Assembly: GCA_016194985.1 (NCBI GenBank)
Contig: JACQAK010000013.1
Span: 62,001-126,000 of the forward strand
Reading direction: 5' to 3'
Length of the DNA stretch: 64,000 bases
Origin: Bacteroidota bacterium
Lineage (GTDB): Bacteria > Bacteroidota > Bacteroidia > B-17B0 > Aurantibacillaceae
Shown one piece after another: positions 16,935 through 26,368 of this stretch. The stretch's first letter is position 1. Each line of letters starts with the position of its first letter. The translations under genes and the position numbers were made by a program. The notes beneath the pieces are model-generated. The model did not search any database. It was not told the origin of the DNA and saw only the letters and a program-made list of their open reading frames with translations.

Positions 16935-17528
16935 ATGCTTTCTAAATCGGAACGAACCAAACAATTTATCATCGAAAAAACAGCGCCGGTGTTTAATGCC
17001 AAGGGCTTTGCCGGTACGTCGTTGAATGACCTGATACATGTAACCGGTTTAACCAAAGGCAGTATTTATGGCAATTTCGAGAATAAAGATGCAGTTGCTT
17101 TAGCAGCTTTTGATTATAATTTCAGTAAAATCGTTTCTTATATTAAATCTAAAATGGAAGAACGGACTACCGTGATCGACAAACTTTTAGTGTACCCCGA
17201 AACCTATCGCCATTTTTTAAAATTACCTTTTCTGAAAGCAGGATGCCCTGTATTAAATACCTCCACAGAAGCTGACGATACACATCCGCTTTTAAGAGAG
17301 AAAGCTATTAATGCCCTTAAACTTTGGAAAACATCCGTTGAAAGACATATAGATCAAGGCATCGAATCTAAAGAATTAAAAGCAGATATCAATGCAGCCG
17401 AATTTACAGCCATTTTAATGTCGCTGATTGAAGGGGCTGTGATGCAGGCCAAAGTAACCGGAAAACCAACAGAATTAAATCATACCATGAACTTCCTTGA
17501 AAAATTGATCAGAGAATTAAAGGAATAA
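16935..17528 (+). CDS. TetR/AcrR family transcriptional regulator
   Basis: From the ATG at 16935 the protein has 198 residues: an N-terminal helix-turn-helix (GFAGTSLNDLIHVTGLTKGSIYGNFENKD, about 22-50) and a C-terminal ligand domain. A TTG at 16893 would extend the frame, but it lies inside the operator, so ATG 16935 is preferred. Identical operators flank the gene on both sides. It probably represses itself and the downstream DinB-thiolase-thioesterase genes. The inducer is unknown; an acyl-CoA or related compound would fit the neighbours. Confidence 0.92.
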   Translation: MLSKSERTKQFIIEKTAPVFNAKGFAGTSLNDLIHVTGLTKGSIYGNFENKDAVALAAFDYNFSKIVSYIKSKMEERTTVIDKLLVYPETYRHFLKLPFLKAGCPVLNTSTEADDTHPLLREKAINALKLWKTSVERHIDQGIESKELKADINAAEFTAILMSLIEGAVMQAKVTGKPTELNHTMNFLEKLIRELKE

Positions 17529-17546
17529 AAAAATTTAACTGAAAAT

Positions 17547-17563
17547 ATACCGATTGGTATATT
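17547..17563. promoter_or_regulatory. TetR operator copy 2 (upstream of DinB gene)
   Basis: Exact 17-base copy of the site at 16886-16902, located between the TetR stop and the DinB ATG at 17578. A second operator inside the gene row suggests a separate promoter for the downstream genes, repressed by the same regulator. Confidence 0.8.
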
Positions 17564-17577
17564 ACAATATCGTAACA

Positions 17578-18087
17578 ATGGAAATAAAAACAATTGATGG
17601 CTTCCTTTCTTATTATGAGAAAACACGTCAGGTAACCTTAAAAGTCATCCGGGTAATTCCTCCTGATAAGCTTAACTGGTCATACATGCCTGGCAAATTT
17701 ACCTTTGCCGATTTAGTCAGACATATTGCAGCCATAGAGAGATATGTGTTTGCAGAAACTGTTATAGGAAATCCTCCCTCCTATCAGGGTTGTGGAAAAG
17801 AATTAGCAGATGGTTATGAGGGCATTGTATCTTACTTCGACACCATGCATGCCCAATCCGTTGCAATTTTTAAAGCAATGAATGATGAGGATCTCCAAAA
17901 AAAAATGAAAGCACTGAATGGTGATACAATTTCCATCGGGAATTTCTTACGGGCATTAGTCGTACATGAAATACATCATCGTGCCGCACTATGCATTTAT
18001 CTTAATCTCTTAAATATAGAATCACCACCTATTATTGGCCTGAAAGAAGAACAGGTTATTCAATTAAGTAAAAAGTCAAATAACTAA
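17578..18087 (+). CDS. DinB-family protein
   Basis: Starting at ATG 17578 (not TTG 17554, which lies in the operator) the protein has 169 residues. It shows the DinB/YfiT four-helix pattern: an N-terminal helix around YYEKTRQ, DLVRHIAAIERY with a metal-ligand His, and VHEIHHRAALCIYL with further His residues near the C-terminus. DinB-like proteins are metal-dependent thiol transferases or of unknown function. It starts 15 bases after a TetR operator and ends 4 bases before the thiolase gene, so it is part of the TetR-controlled unit. Confidence 0.88.
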   Translation: MEIKTIDGFLSYYEKTRQVTLKVIRVIPPDKLNWSYMPGKFTFADLVRHIAAIERYVFAETVIGNPPSYQGCGKELADGYEGIVSYFDTMHAQSVAIFKAMNDEDLQKKMKALNGDTISIGNFLRALVVHEIHHRAALCIYLNLLNIESPPIIGLKEEQVIQLSKKSNN

Positions 18088-18091
18088 TATC

Positions 18092-19270
18092 ATGAAAGAA
18101 GTATTTATTATATCTGCCAAACGTACACCGATAGGTGGCTTTTTAGGCAATTTATCAAACATCCCGGCCACAGAGCTAGGCGCGTTAGCTATTAAAGAAG
18201 CTTATATCACTGCCGGCGTTAATCCCAATGATATTAACTCAGTGTATCTGGGCAATGTATTATCAGCTGACCTTGGACAATCTCCTGCCAGGCAGGCCTC
18301 TAAACTGGCCGGCATTTCGGATGATGTCGATTGTACTACCATCAATAAAGTGTGCGCAGCAGGTATGAAGGCAACTATTCTGGGGGCACAGCAAATTCAA
18401 TTAGGCTTAGAAGACCTTGTAATGACAGGTGGTATGGAAAGTATGAGCAATGCGCCTCACTATTCGTTGCTTCGCAAACCCATTAAATTAGGTAATGAAG
18501 TATTAACGGATGGTTTACTCAAAGACGGATTAACAGATGCATACCGTCATATACACATGGGAAATATTGCCGAAATAACCGTAAAGAACTTTGACCTTAC
18601 CAGAGAGCAACAGGATGCGTATGCCTTGAACTCCTATGCCAGAGCAACAGAGTCCACCAAACAGGGTAAATTCAAACATGAGATAGTTCCTGTTAAAGTG
18701 CTCACTAAATCAGGAGAATCCATCATTCAGGAAGATGAAGACATCTATAAAATCATCCCGGAAAAAGTAGCTAAATTAAAACCAACATTTGATGCAAACG
18801 GTACGATCACTGCCGCTAATGCCAGTAATTTAAATGATGGTGCCGCCGCAATTTTACTGGCATCTAAAGAAGCCGTTGAAAAATATCAGTTAAAACCTAT
18901 AGCCAAAATTATCTCTTATGCTGATGCTGCTCAGAATCCGGATGGCTATGCCACTGCTCCATCATTAGCAATTCCAAAAGCATTGCAAAGAGCTCATCTT
19001 GAACTAAAGGATATGGATTTTATTGAACTCAACGAAGCCTATGCAGCTGTTGTGCTGGCAAACCAAAAAATTCTGGGCTTTAATTTGAATAAAACAAATG
19101 TATATGGCGGAGCAGTAGCCATGGGGCATCCATTAGGTGCATCAGGTGCACGCATCATTTGCACACTCATTTCTGCATTAAAGCAAGAAGGAGGCAAATA
19201 TGGCTTAGCGGCTATTTGTAATGGTGGTGGCGGTGCCTCAGCCATTATTATCGAATCTATTAATTCTTAA
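18092..19270 (+). CDS. atoB: Acetyl-CoA acetyltransferase (thiolase)
   Basis: The 392-residue protein is of typical thiolase length. Visible are the nucleophile Cys in INKVCAAGMKA (about 89), the catalytic His in GHPLGASGAR and the second Cys in CNGGGGASA near the C-terminus. It condenses or cleaves acetoacetyl-CoA in the cytoplasm. The gene follows DinB by 4 bases and precedes a thioesterase by 11 bases, suggesting regulated acyl-CoA turnover. The choice between biosynthetic acetoacetyl-CoA thiolase and a broader 3-ketoacyl-CoA thiolase is not certain, so the symbol is tentative. Confidence 0.93.
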   Translation: MKEVFIISAKRTPIGGFLGNLSNIPATELGALAIKEAYITAGVNPNDINSVYLGNVLSADLGQSPARQASKLAGISDDVDCTTINKVCAAGMKATILGAQQIQLGLEDLVMTGGMESMSNAPHYSLLRKPIKLGNEVLTDGLLKDGLTDAYRHIHMGNIAEITVKNFDLTREQQDAYALNSYARATESTKQGKFKHEIVPVKVLTKSGESIIQEDEDIYKIIPEKVAKLKPTFDANGTITAANASNLNDGAAAILLASKEAVEKYQLKPIAKIISYADAAQNPDGYATAPSLAIPKALQRAHLELKDMDFIELNEAYAAVVLANQKILGFNLNKTNVYGGAVAMGHPLGASGARIICTLISALKQEGGKYGLAAICNGGGGASAIIIESINS

Positions 19271-19281
19271 TAAAATTAGTC

Positions 19282-19776
19282 ATGACTAAAACACCTTCCT
19301 CCACTTATAAGATTCGCTTTAATGATTGCGATATGTTTGGACACCTGAATAATGCACGATACATTGATTATTTGATCAATGCACGACAGGATCATTTGAA
19401 AGAAAATTACGGTTTTGATTTCGCAGAGTATTATAAAAATAATCTGGGCTGGGTTATTAATTCACATGAGATCACGTATTTAAAACCAGCTTTTTTTGAT
19501 GAAATAGTTTCTATTCAATCCTGTTTATTAAAGGTTGATAACGGTTCTTTACTTGTAGAAGCATTGATGATGGATGAAAATAAACATCATTTAAAAGCTA
19601 TCATGAGATCAAAATTAATTCTGGTTAATATTAAAACTGGTAAGAAAGAAGTCCACACACCCGAATTTATGAATTGGGCAATGAGCCTAGTTGTTGATCC
19701 ATCAGACATACCAAGCGATTATCAGGATAGAATTAAGCAATTAGTAAGCGAATTAAGAGAACGAAAACATGCCTAA
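19282..19776 (+). CDS. Hotdog-fold acyl-CoA thioesterase
   Basis: The 164-residue protein begins with the 4-hydroxybenzoyl-CoA thioesterase-type motif IRFNDCDMFGHLNNARYIDY, which carries the catalytic Asp region and the hotdog helix. It presumably hydrolyses acyl-CoA to the acid and CoA. It is the last gene of the TetR-controlled row, 11 bases after the thiolase. Substrate chain length cannot be told. Confidence 0.85.
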   Translation: MTKTPSSTYKIRFNDCDMFGHLNNARYIDYLINARQDHLKENYGFDFAEYYKNNLGWVINSHEITYLKPAFFDEIVSIQSCLLKVDNGSLLVEALMMDENKHHLKAIMRSKLILVNIKTGKKEVHTPEFMNWAMSLVVDPSDIPSDYQDRIKQLVSELRERKHA

Positions 19777-19809
19777 TTATTTTTAGTATCTGCTATCTTT
19801 TATAGTAAA

Positions 19810-19862
19810 TTCTGAGTTGTTTTTAGCTAATTTTACGAGTGTAATTTTAAAACAACTCAGAA
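19810..19862 (+). promoter_or_regulatory. Perfect 14-bp inverted repeat reaching the mqo start codon
   Basis: TTCTGAGTTGTTTT (19810-19823) is exactly complementary to AAAACAACTCAGAA (19849-19862), with a 25-base spacer. The right arm ends on the A of the mqo ATG. If transcribed, the hairpin would mask the start codon; as DNA it could be a dimeric-regulator site. No other inverted repeat of this length was seen in front of a gene here. Confidence 0.65.
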
Positions 19863-21379
19863 TGTCTGATACAAAAACACAAGCAAGCGATGTTATTTTA
19901 ATTGGTGCCGGAGTGATGAGCGCAACCCTAGGTGTCTTTTTAAAAGAGCTTAATCCTGACATCACAATAACCATTTTGGAACGTTTGAATGTGCTGGCCG
20001 GAGAAAGCTCTGATGCTTGGAATAATGCAGGAACCGGACACTCTGCTTTTTGCGAACTAAATTACACGCCACAAGTGGAAGATGGATCTATTGATATTTC
20101 AAAAGCGGTGAAGATTGCCGAATCCTTTGAAACGTCCCGTCAATTTTGGTCGTATCTGGTAGAGCAAGGTTTTATTAAATCCCCTGAATCCTTTATAAGA
20201 AGCATTCCTCACATGAGTTTTGTATGGGGTGCCGACAATGTCTTTTATTTAAAAAAACGATTCAACGCACTTTCCGAAAATGTATTATTTGAAGGCATGG
20301 CCTTTTCAGACAAATGGGCACAGCTTGAACAATGGATGCCGTTAATCATGGAAGGCAGAGATCCCGGTATTGAAGTAGCGGCCACAAGAATGGAAGCCGG
20401 CACAGACGTGAATTTTGGGGCATTAACCAGATCAATGCTGACTCATTTACAATCATTGCCGGGTGTAACAATACTTCTAAGTCATGAAGTAAGAGATCTG
20501 GAAAAACAGGAAGATGGCAGCTGGAACATAAAAGTGAGAGACTTCACCAGCGATGAAAAAAAATACCTGCAATCAGGATTTGTATTTATTGGCGCCGGCG
20601 GTGGCTCCTTACCATTACTGGAAAAATCAAACATTCAAGAAGCAGAAGGCTTTGGTGGTTTTCCGGTAAGTGGCCAGTGGCTGAGATGCACCAATGATGA
20701 TGTGATTGCACAACATGAAGCAAAAGTATACGGCAAAGCATCTGTAGGCTCACCTCCTATGTCGGTTCCTCATTTAGACACCAGAATGATTGATGGCAAG
20801 AAAGCCTTATTATTTGGGCCTTACGCGGGCTTTTCCACCAAATTTTTAAAAAACGGATCCTACTGGGATTTAGCAACATCGTTGGAACTGGATAATTTAT
20901 TTCCAATGCTGTCAGCTGGAGCCCATAATCTTCCATTAACCAAGTATTTAATTAAACAAGCCAGTCAATCTGACGAAGAACGATTTGAAGCCTTACTGGA
21001 ATATTTTCCGGAAGCCAACATGAAAGATTGGGAATTAGTAGTAGCAGGGCAACGGGTACAGGTGATCAAAAAAGACGAAGAAGAAGGTGGTATATTGGAA
21101 TTCGGGACAGAGATCGTTAGTTCTGCAGATGGCTCGTTAGCAGCTTTGTTAGGTGCGTCTCCGGGAGCTTCCACCTCTGTGAGTATTATGTTAGATGTGC
21201 TAAAAAAATGTTTTAAAACAGAGATGCAGTCAGAGCAATGGCAAAGCAAACTAAAACGCATGATCCCGTCTTTCGGACAATCTTTAAAGGATCATCCCGA
21301 CCTTTGCCGTCAAACGAGAGAAAGAACAAAGCACATCCTTAAGCTATATACTCAAAACGTTTCTGAAACTGTTTCCTAA
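19862..21379 (+). CDS. mqo: Malate:quinone oxidoreductase
   Basis: From ATG 19862 the protein has 505 residues, the usual length. It has the FAD-binding GAGVMSATLG near the N-terminus, followed by LERL and AWNNAGTGHSAFCELNYTP, hallmarks of Mqo. The frame runs back to TTG 19817, but that start lies in the inverted repeat and adds an unrelated stretch. Mqo is a peripheral membrane flavoprotein oxidising malate to oxaloacetate and passing electrons to quinone in the TCA cycle. It has its own leader and is not clearly part of the TetR operon. Confidence 0.95.
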   Translation: MSDTKTQASDVILIGAGVMSATLGVFLKELNPDITITILERLNVLAGESSDAWNNAGTGHSAFCELNYTPQVEDGSIDISKAVKIAESFETSRQFWSYLVEQGFIKSPESFIRSIPHMSFVWGADNVFYLKKRFNALSENVLFEGMAFSDKWAQLEQWMPLIMEGRDPGIEVAATRMEAGTDVNFGALTRSMLTHLQSLPGVTILLSHEVRDLEKQEDGSWNIKVRDFTSDEKKYLQSGFVFIGAGGGSLPLLEKSNIQEAEGFGGFPVSGQWLRCTNDDVIAQHEAKVYGKASVGSPPMSVPHLDTRMIDGKKALLFGPYAGFSTKFLKNGSYWDLATSLELDNLFPMLSAGAHNLPLTKYLIKQASQSDEERFEALLEYFPEANMKDWELVVAGQRVQVIKKDEEEGGILEFGTEIVSSADGSLAALLGASPGASTSVSIMLDVLKKCFKTEMQSEQWQSKLKRMIPSFGQSLKDHPDLCRQTRERTKHILKLYTQNVSETVS

Positions 21380-21400
21380 ATCTTGCCTACCTTACCATAC

Positions 21401-21838
21401 ATGAAAAATCAAAACTACAATAATCATATTCGCTACTACACACCACATCATTTTGTGTTTTATCCTGTTGTCATTATATTACTAATAGCAAGTATCATTG
21501 GTGCGTATAAAAGCGATGAGAATACATTACTATGGCTTGTGTTAAGCGGAACAATTATCCTGATAGGATGGTTATCGTTTATGCTAAGACAACATTATGC
21601 CTTAGGCAATCAAAACAGAATTGTACGTTTGGAATTACGCTTCAGGTATTATGTCTTAACACAACAGCGTTTTGAATCGATTGAACAACAGTTAACTTTT
21701 TCACAACAGTTAGCACTTCGCTTTGCATCCGACGAAGAGCTCATTCCTTTAATAGAAAGAACTTTAAAAGAAAATTTATCCGCCGACGATATCAAGAAAG
21801 CTGTTAAACACTGGTTACCGGATTACATGAGAGCATAA
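21401..21838 (+). CDS. DUF6526-like membrane protein
   Basis: From ATG 21401 the protein has 145 residues, opening with NQNYNNHIRYYTPHHFVFYP, the typical start of a Bacteroidota membrane family I recognise as DUF6526. Two hydrophobic segments (about 17-37 and 45-62) form a hairpin, followed by a charged helical tail. A TTG at 21383 is less likely than the ATG. Function unknown. The gene follows mqo by 21 bases. Confidence 0.82.
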   Translation: MKNQNYNNHIRYYTPHHFVFYPVVIILLIASIIGAYKSDENTLLWLVLSGTIILIGWLSFMLRQHYALGNQNRIVRLELRFRYYVLTQQRFESIEQQLTFSQQLALRFASDEELIPLIERTLKENLSADDIKKAVKHWLPDYMRA

Positions 21839-21875
21839 TCTTAACATTATATTTTATTTACTAAATTCAAAAACT

Positions 21876-22433
21876 ATGAAAATTGCCATTATATCAGCGA
21901 GCGTTCGCAAAGGAAGAAACAGCCATCGGGTGGCTCTGTATTTTAAAAATTACATTACCGAACACAAAATAGGTGATGCGCAGATACTGGATCTGCATGA
22001 ATATCAATTCCCTGTATTCGAAGAGCGTCTGAGACTTCTTGAAAATCCATCACCTCAAACTGTGGAGTTCGCAGAACACATTACATCAGCAGATGCTATT
22101 GTAATTGTTACGCCTGAGTATAACGGCGGCTACCCGGCCAGTTTAAAAAACGTAGTTGATCTTTTATATACCGAATGGAAAAGAAAACCTATTGCCATCG
22201 CTACTGTTTCCGCGGGGCCTTTTGGTGGTTCACAGGTCATTACATCTTTATTATTTAGCTTATGGAAAATAGGAGCCTGGGTAACACCGGCCATGTTCCC
22301 TGTTCCTAACGTTGAAAAAGCCTATACCGAAACAGGCGAAGCCACTGATAAAGACGCAACCGATAAACGTGCTAAAGCATTTTTGGATGAACTAATTTGG
22401 TGTGCTACTGCAAAACAAAAGATGGGCAACTAA
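21876..22433 (+). CDS. NADPH-dependent FMN reductase family protein
   Basis: The 185-residue flavodoxin-like protein has ISASVRKGRNSHRVA (FMN phosphate binding) at its N-terminus and VTPEYNGGYPASLKNVVDLL in the middle, the signature of the NADPH-dependent FMN reductase family. It reduces FMN or quinones/azo compounds in the cytoplasm. It ends 1 base before the convergent symporter gene, with no room for separate terminators. Confidence 0.92.
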   Translation: MKIAIISASVRKGRNSHRVALYFKNYITEHKIGDAQILDLHEYQFPVFEERLRLLENPSPQTVEFAEHITSADAIVIVTPEYNGGYPASLKNVVDLLYTEWKRKPIAIATVSAGPFGGSQVITSLLFSLWKIGAWVTPAMFPVPNVEKAYTETGEATDKDATDKRAKAFLDELIWCATAKQKMGN

Positions 22434-22434
22434 A

Positions 22435-23673
22435 TCAGTTTTCTGATTCATCCACCGGATGAATAAATTCTTTTTCACTTTTAGCAATTACGATCGTAGC
22501 TACGCCATTTCCAATAATATTGGTGATGGCGCGGGCTTCGCTCATAAATTTATCAACGCCCAATAAAAATGCTAAGCCTTCCACCGGTATTTTATGAATC
22601 GCCGTTAAGGTAGATGCCAATACAATAAACCCGCTACCAGTAACACCGGCGGCTCCTTTAGAGGTTAACATCAAAATGCCAATGATACTGGCCATTTCGG
22701 CAACAGACAAATCGACTTTATATAATTGAGCGATAAATATAACGGCCATCGACAAATAAATAGATGTGCCATCCAAATTAAAGGAATAACCTGTAGGAAC
22801 AACTAATCCCACCACAGATTTACTACACCCCATTTTTTCGAGTTTATTCATCAACGATGGCAAAGCGGCTTCTGAAGAAGAAGTCCCCAATACAATTAAT
22901 AGTTCTTCTTTGATGTATTTTAAAAATGTCAGGACGCTAACTTTATAATAACGCAGTATCGCTCCAAGAATCAGGAAAATAAACAGAGCCATCGTGATGT
23001 AAACACATACTAATAATTTTCCCAACGGTAAAAGACTGGCAATACCAAATTTTCCTACTGCAAAAGCCATACCTCCAAAAGCCCCAATAGGAGCAAGATA
23101 CATCACTACCTTTAAAATTCGGAATACAAATTCGGAAGCGGTTTCCAAAGAGGAAACAATTTTCTGGCGTTGACTCAGATTACTGATAATAATTCCTGCC
23201 ACTAAAGCAATTACCAAAACCTGCAGCGTTAAATTTGACAGAAAAAAGCCAAGCCAGCTAAATGCCTGAGGATTTTGAGTATATTGAGACGCATCTTTAG
23301 CTGTAAGTCCTGTTAAATCAATATCCCCGGGTCGTAAAAAGTGCGCTACCAATAATCCTAATGTTAATGCAAAAGTCGTCACTATCTCAAAATAAACCAA
23401 TGATTTAATCCCAATGCGGCCTACTTTCTTCAAATCGCCCATACTACTTATTCCCAGGACTATCGTCAAAAAAATAATAGGCGCAATAAATACTTTAATC
23501 ACGTTCACAAAGCCTTTACCGATAATTTCCATCTTCACACCTGTGGCCGGGTAGAAATGACCAACCAATACACCTGCAATAATAGCTGTTAATACATGTA
23601 ACGCTGTGTTGGTGAAGATTCGGTATGAAAGGGATTTTGGTGCCCTGGGTATTGATTCTTTAATTTTAGCCAT
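22435..23673 (-). CDS. Dicarboxylate/amino acid:cation symporter (DctA/GltP family)
   Basis: The 412-residue inner-membrane protein has multiple hydrophobic helices and family motifs: TSSSEAALPSLM (reentrant loop), PTGYSFNLDGTSIYL and GAAGVTGSGFIVLAST. It takes up C4-dicarboxylates or acidic amino acids with Na+ or H+. It is 22 bases downstream of the AraC gene on the same strand, so it is probably co-transcribed with it. The exact substrate is not determined by these motifs. Confidence 0.93.
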   Translation of the reverse strand: MAKIKESIPRAPKSLSYRIFTNTALHVLTAIIAGVLVGHFYPATGVKMEIIGKGFVNVIKVFIAPIIFLTIVLGISSMGDLKKVGRIGIKSLVYFEIVTTFALTLGLLVAHFLRPGDIDLTGLTAKDASQYTQNPQAFSWLGFFLSNLTLQVLVIALVAGIIISNLSQRQKIVSSLETASEFVFRILKVVMYLAPIGAFGGMAFAVGKFGIASLLPLGKLLVCVYITMALFIFLILGAILRYYKVSVLTFLKYIKEELLIVLGTSSSEAALPSLMNKLEKMGCSKSVVGLVVPTGYSFNLDGTSIYLSMAVIFIAQLYKVDLSVAEMASIIGILMLTSKGAAGVTGSGFIVLASTLTAIHKIPVEGLAFLLGVDKFMSEARAITNIIGNGVATIVIAKSEKEFIHPVDESEN

Positions 23674-23695
23674 AACTAAAAATAAGAATAATATT

Positions 23696-24625
23696 TTAAT
23701 CAGGCTTTACTATGCTTAGGCGATACTGATGTGGCGTAATACCTTCCATTTTTTTAAATAAACGAATAAAATAATTCACATCCTGAAAACCTGTCTCAGA
23801 ACAAATCGACGCTATTTTTAATTTAGGATTTTCGAGTAATTTTTTAGCCCTCCTGATTTTTTCCATTAAAATATATTCCTGCGGACTCAATCCTAATTCT
23901 CTTTTAAAGGCTCTGTAAAAACTGGACTTACTCATATAAGCTTTATTACTCAAATAATCAATGCTTATAGATGATGAAATATTTTCTTTGATGTAACCCA
24001 CTATAAAAGCCAATGAATTTGTGTTACTGGCATTAATATAATAGTCGTTCGTATGATTCAGATTTTGCACCTGCATGATACGAAACAGTAACTCCTTCAC
24101 GGCTAAATCTGCAAATACATCTTTACCGGAATTGTTACTTGTACATATTGAGATCAGCTTATTAATTAATAAAGCAATCTCTTCGTTATTATAAAAATGA
24201 TACTGGCTATAATCTAACTTCCATCCATCTTTATCGGTTTCTTTAGGGAAATTTTCATTCAGGTAGTGAATCGTTCTTCTGATATGCTCTCCTTCTATAG
24301 CCAGTGCCGTGCATTGAGTAGGGTTTCCATCCTGTGCTTCCGGAAAATCAATTTTCATAGTGGTGTTGGCAGGCACTATAACTGTTTCTCCGGGTAAATA
24401 ATCAAAACCATTTTTATCAAACAAATGCATTACCTTTTTGCCACGCAGCATACTGGTCACCACAAAATCATTAAACGTTAGAGGTACCAAAAAAGAAGGC
24501 GCATGCGTTTCAAACACATTTAATTCACATTTCTCTAAAGTATAGGCTGTTCTGTTTTCAACGAGCGTTTTTAAGTTTCGCTTATCCGACAGTGCAACAG
24601 AATTTAATGGGTGAATACCAGACAT
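23696..24625 (-). CDS. AraC-family transcriptional regulator
   Basis: The 309-residue protein has an AraC-type N-terminal sensor domain (about 1-190) and a C-terminal double helix-turn-helix: IDYLSNKAYMSKSSFYRAFKRELGLSPQEYI, then IASICSETGFQDVNYFIRLFKK. It is divergent from aldehyde dehydrogenase and heads the unit with the symporter. Repeats with TTTGTGCTA in the shared 237-base gap are likely binding sites. It probably activates aldehyde dehydrogenase in response to an aldehyde or alcohol. Confidence 0.92.
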   Translation of the reverse strand: MSGIHPLNSVALSDKRNLKTLVENRTAYTLEKCELNVFETHAPSFLVPLTFNDFVVTSMLRGKKVMHLFDKNGFDYLPGETVIVPANTTMKIDFPEAQDGNPTQCTALAIEGEHIRRTIHYLNENFPKETDKDGWKLDYSQYHFYNNEEIALLINKLISICTSNNSGKDVFADLAVKELLFRIMQVQNLNHTNDYYINASNTNSLAFIVGYIKENISSSISIDYLSNKAYMSKSSFYRAFKRELGLSPQEYILMEKIRRAKKLLENPKLKIASICSETGFQDVNYFIRLFKKMEGITPHQYRLSIVKPD

Positions 24626-24714
24626 ACTATTTCAATAAAGTACCTATATCAAATTTATAAAAATCAGATAACAAAAGCAATACAGCGAAATGCATTATCA
24701 GGTTAAGGAACTAT

Positions 24715-24803
24715 TTTGAACGATTTGTGCTATTTTTTGAATAACCAATGCTAAAAAACAAGCGATTGAACTTTTTGTGCTATGCATTGATTGTTTTGTG
24801 CTA
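24715..24803. promoter_or_regulatory. AraC-type binding repeats between araC and ald
   Basis: TTTGTGCTA occurs three times in the same direction, at 24724-24732, 24774-24782 and 24795-24803. The first two copies are each preceded by TTGAAC two bases upstream. The last two are spaced 21 bases apart, two helical turns, as expected for adjacent AraC half-sites. They lie 60-140 bases upstream of the aldehyde dehydrogenase ATG. Confidence 0.65.
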
Positions 24804-24862
24804 ACCCATGCCCTTATTTATTACCGAACTTGGTATTACTAACTAATTAAATATAAACAGTC

Positions 24863-26368
24863 ATGGAAAATTTAGCAACAAAACCAGCATTTAAGAACAA
24901 ATACGACAATTATATTGGCGGTAAATTTGTCGCGCCTGTAAAAGGCGAATACTTTGATAACATCTCTCCTATCGATGGAAAAGTATTTACAAAAGCAGCA
25001 CGTTCGGGGAAAGAAGACATTGAGTTGGCATTAGATGCGGCTCATCAGGCGTTTCCTTCGTGGAGCAAATTATCTGTAGCCAACCGAAGTAATATTTTAC
25101 TAAAAATAGCACAGGTCATCGAAGATAATTTAGAATACTTAGCTGTTGTTGAAACCATTGATAACGGGAAAGCTATTCGTGAAACACGTGCAGCTGATCT
25201 ACCGCTGGTAATCGATCATTTTCGTTATTTTGCCGGAGTGATCCGTGCAGAAGAAGGAACTATTTCCGAACACGACGAAAATACAGTAAGCATTGTATTA
25301 CACGAACCTTTAGGCGTTGTAGGGCAAATCATTCCCTGGAATTTCCCTTTATTAATGGCCACATGGAAAATAGCGCCGGCATTAGCGGCGGGTTGTTGTT
25401 GCGTTGTAAAACCGGCCGAACAAACACCAACCTCTATTATGGTATTAATGGAATTGATAGGTGACTTATTACCTCCGGGTGTTTTAAATATTGTAACGGG
25501 TTTTGGATTAGAAGCCGGTAAACCTTTAGCCACGTCATCCCGCATCTCTAAAATATCTTTTACAGGAGAAACAACCACCGGTCGTTTGATTTTACAATAT
25601 GCATCAGAAAATATTATTACTGCAACAATGGAACTAGGTGGTAAATCACCGAACATTTTCCTGGAGTCGGTTGGTGCTGAAGATGATGATTACTTTGATA
25701 AAGCAGTTGAAGGCGCTGTGATGTTTGCGCTGAATCAGGGGGAAATATGCACCTGCCCTTCACGTATTTTGGTTCACGAAAATATTTATGATAAATTCAT
25801 CAAGCGGGTGATTGAACGTGTGAAAGCAATCAAAATAGGACATCCGTTAGACGGCAGTGTGATGATGGGAGCTCAGGCTTCAAATGATCAATTCGAAAAA
25901 ATAAAATCGTATCTGGCCATCGGTAAAGAAGAAGGAGCGGAAGTATTATGTGGTGGCGACATCAATCAGTTACCCGGCGAATTAGGTGGTGGTTATTATA
26001 TTCAACCAACTATTTTTAAGGGCACTAACAAGATGCGCATTTTTCAGGAAGAAATTTTCGGGCCGGTTGTTTGTGTTACTACATTTAAAACAACCGAAGA
26101 AGCCATCGCTATTGCCAATGATACCTTATATGGTTTAGGTGCCGGCGTATGGACAAGAGATGCGCATGAGATGTATCAGGTACCACGCGCCATCCAGGCA
26201 GGACGGGTTTGGGTAAACAGTTACCACGCCTATCCTGCTCATGCCCCGTTTGGAGGGTACAAAAAATCTGGATTCGGCAGAGAAACACATAAAATGATGC
26301 TGGAACATTATCGTCAAACAAAAAATATGTTGATTTCTTATAGCAAACAAAAATTAGGCTTCTTTTAG
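24863..26368 (+). CDS. Aldehyde dehydrogenase (NAD+-dependent)
   Basis: The 501-residue protein is a full-length ALDH. Visible are [28 protein letters not shown] (cofactor), catalytic Glu in [11 protein letters not shown] (about 257) and catalytic Cys in [11 protein letters not shown] (about 296). It is closest to the AldB/ExaC-type group acting on small aldehydes. It is divergent from an AraC regulator with binding repeats between. A DUF779 gene, often adjacent to this ALDH group, is absent here but found at 60417, beyond 34 kb of accessory DNA. Confidence 0.95.
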   Translation: MENLATKPAFKNKYDNYIGGKFVAPVKGEYFDNISPIDGKVFTKAARSGKEDIELALDAAHQAFPSWSKLSVANRSNILLKIAQVIEDNLEYLAVVETIDNGKAIRETRAADLPLVIDHFRYFAGVIRAEEGTISEHDENTVSIVLHEPLGVVGQIIPWNFPLLMATWKIAPALAAGCCCVVKPAEQTPTSIMVLMELIGDLLPPGVLNIVTGFGLEAGKPLATSSRISKISFTGETTTGRLILQYASENIITATMELGGKSPNIFLESVGAEDDDYFDKAVEGAVMFALNQGEICTCPSRILVHENIYDKFIKRVIERVKAIKIGHPLDGSVMMGAQASNDQFEKIKSYLAIGKEEGAEVLCGGDINQLPGELGGGYYIQPTIFKGTNKMRIFQEEIFGPVVCVTTFKTTEEAIAIANDTLYGLGAGVWTRDAHEMYQVPRAIQAGRVWVNSYHAYPAHAPFGGYKKSGFGRETHKMMLEHYRQTKNMLISYSKQKLGFF

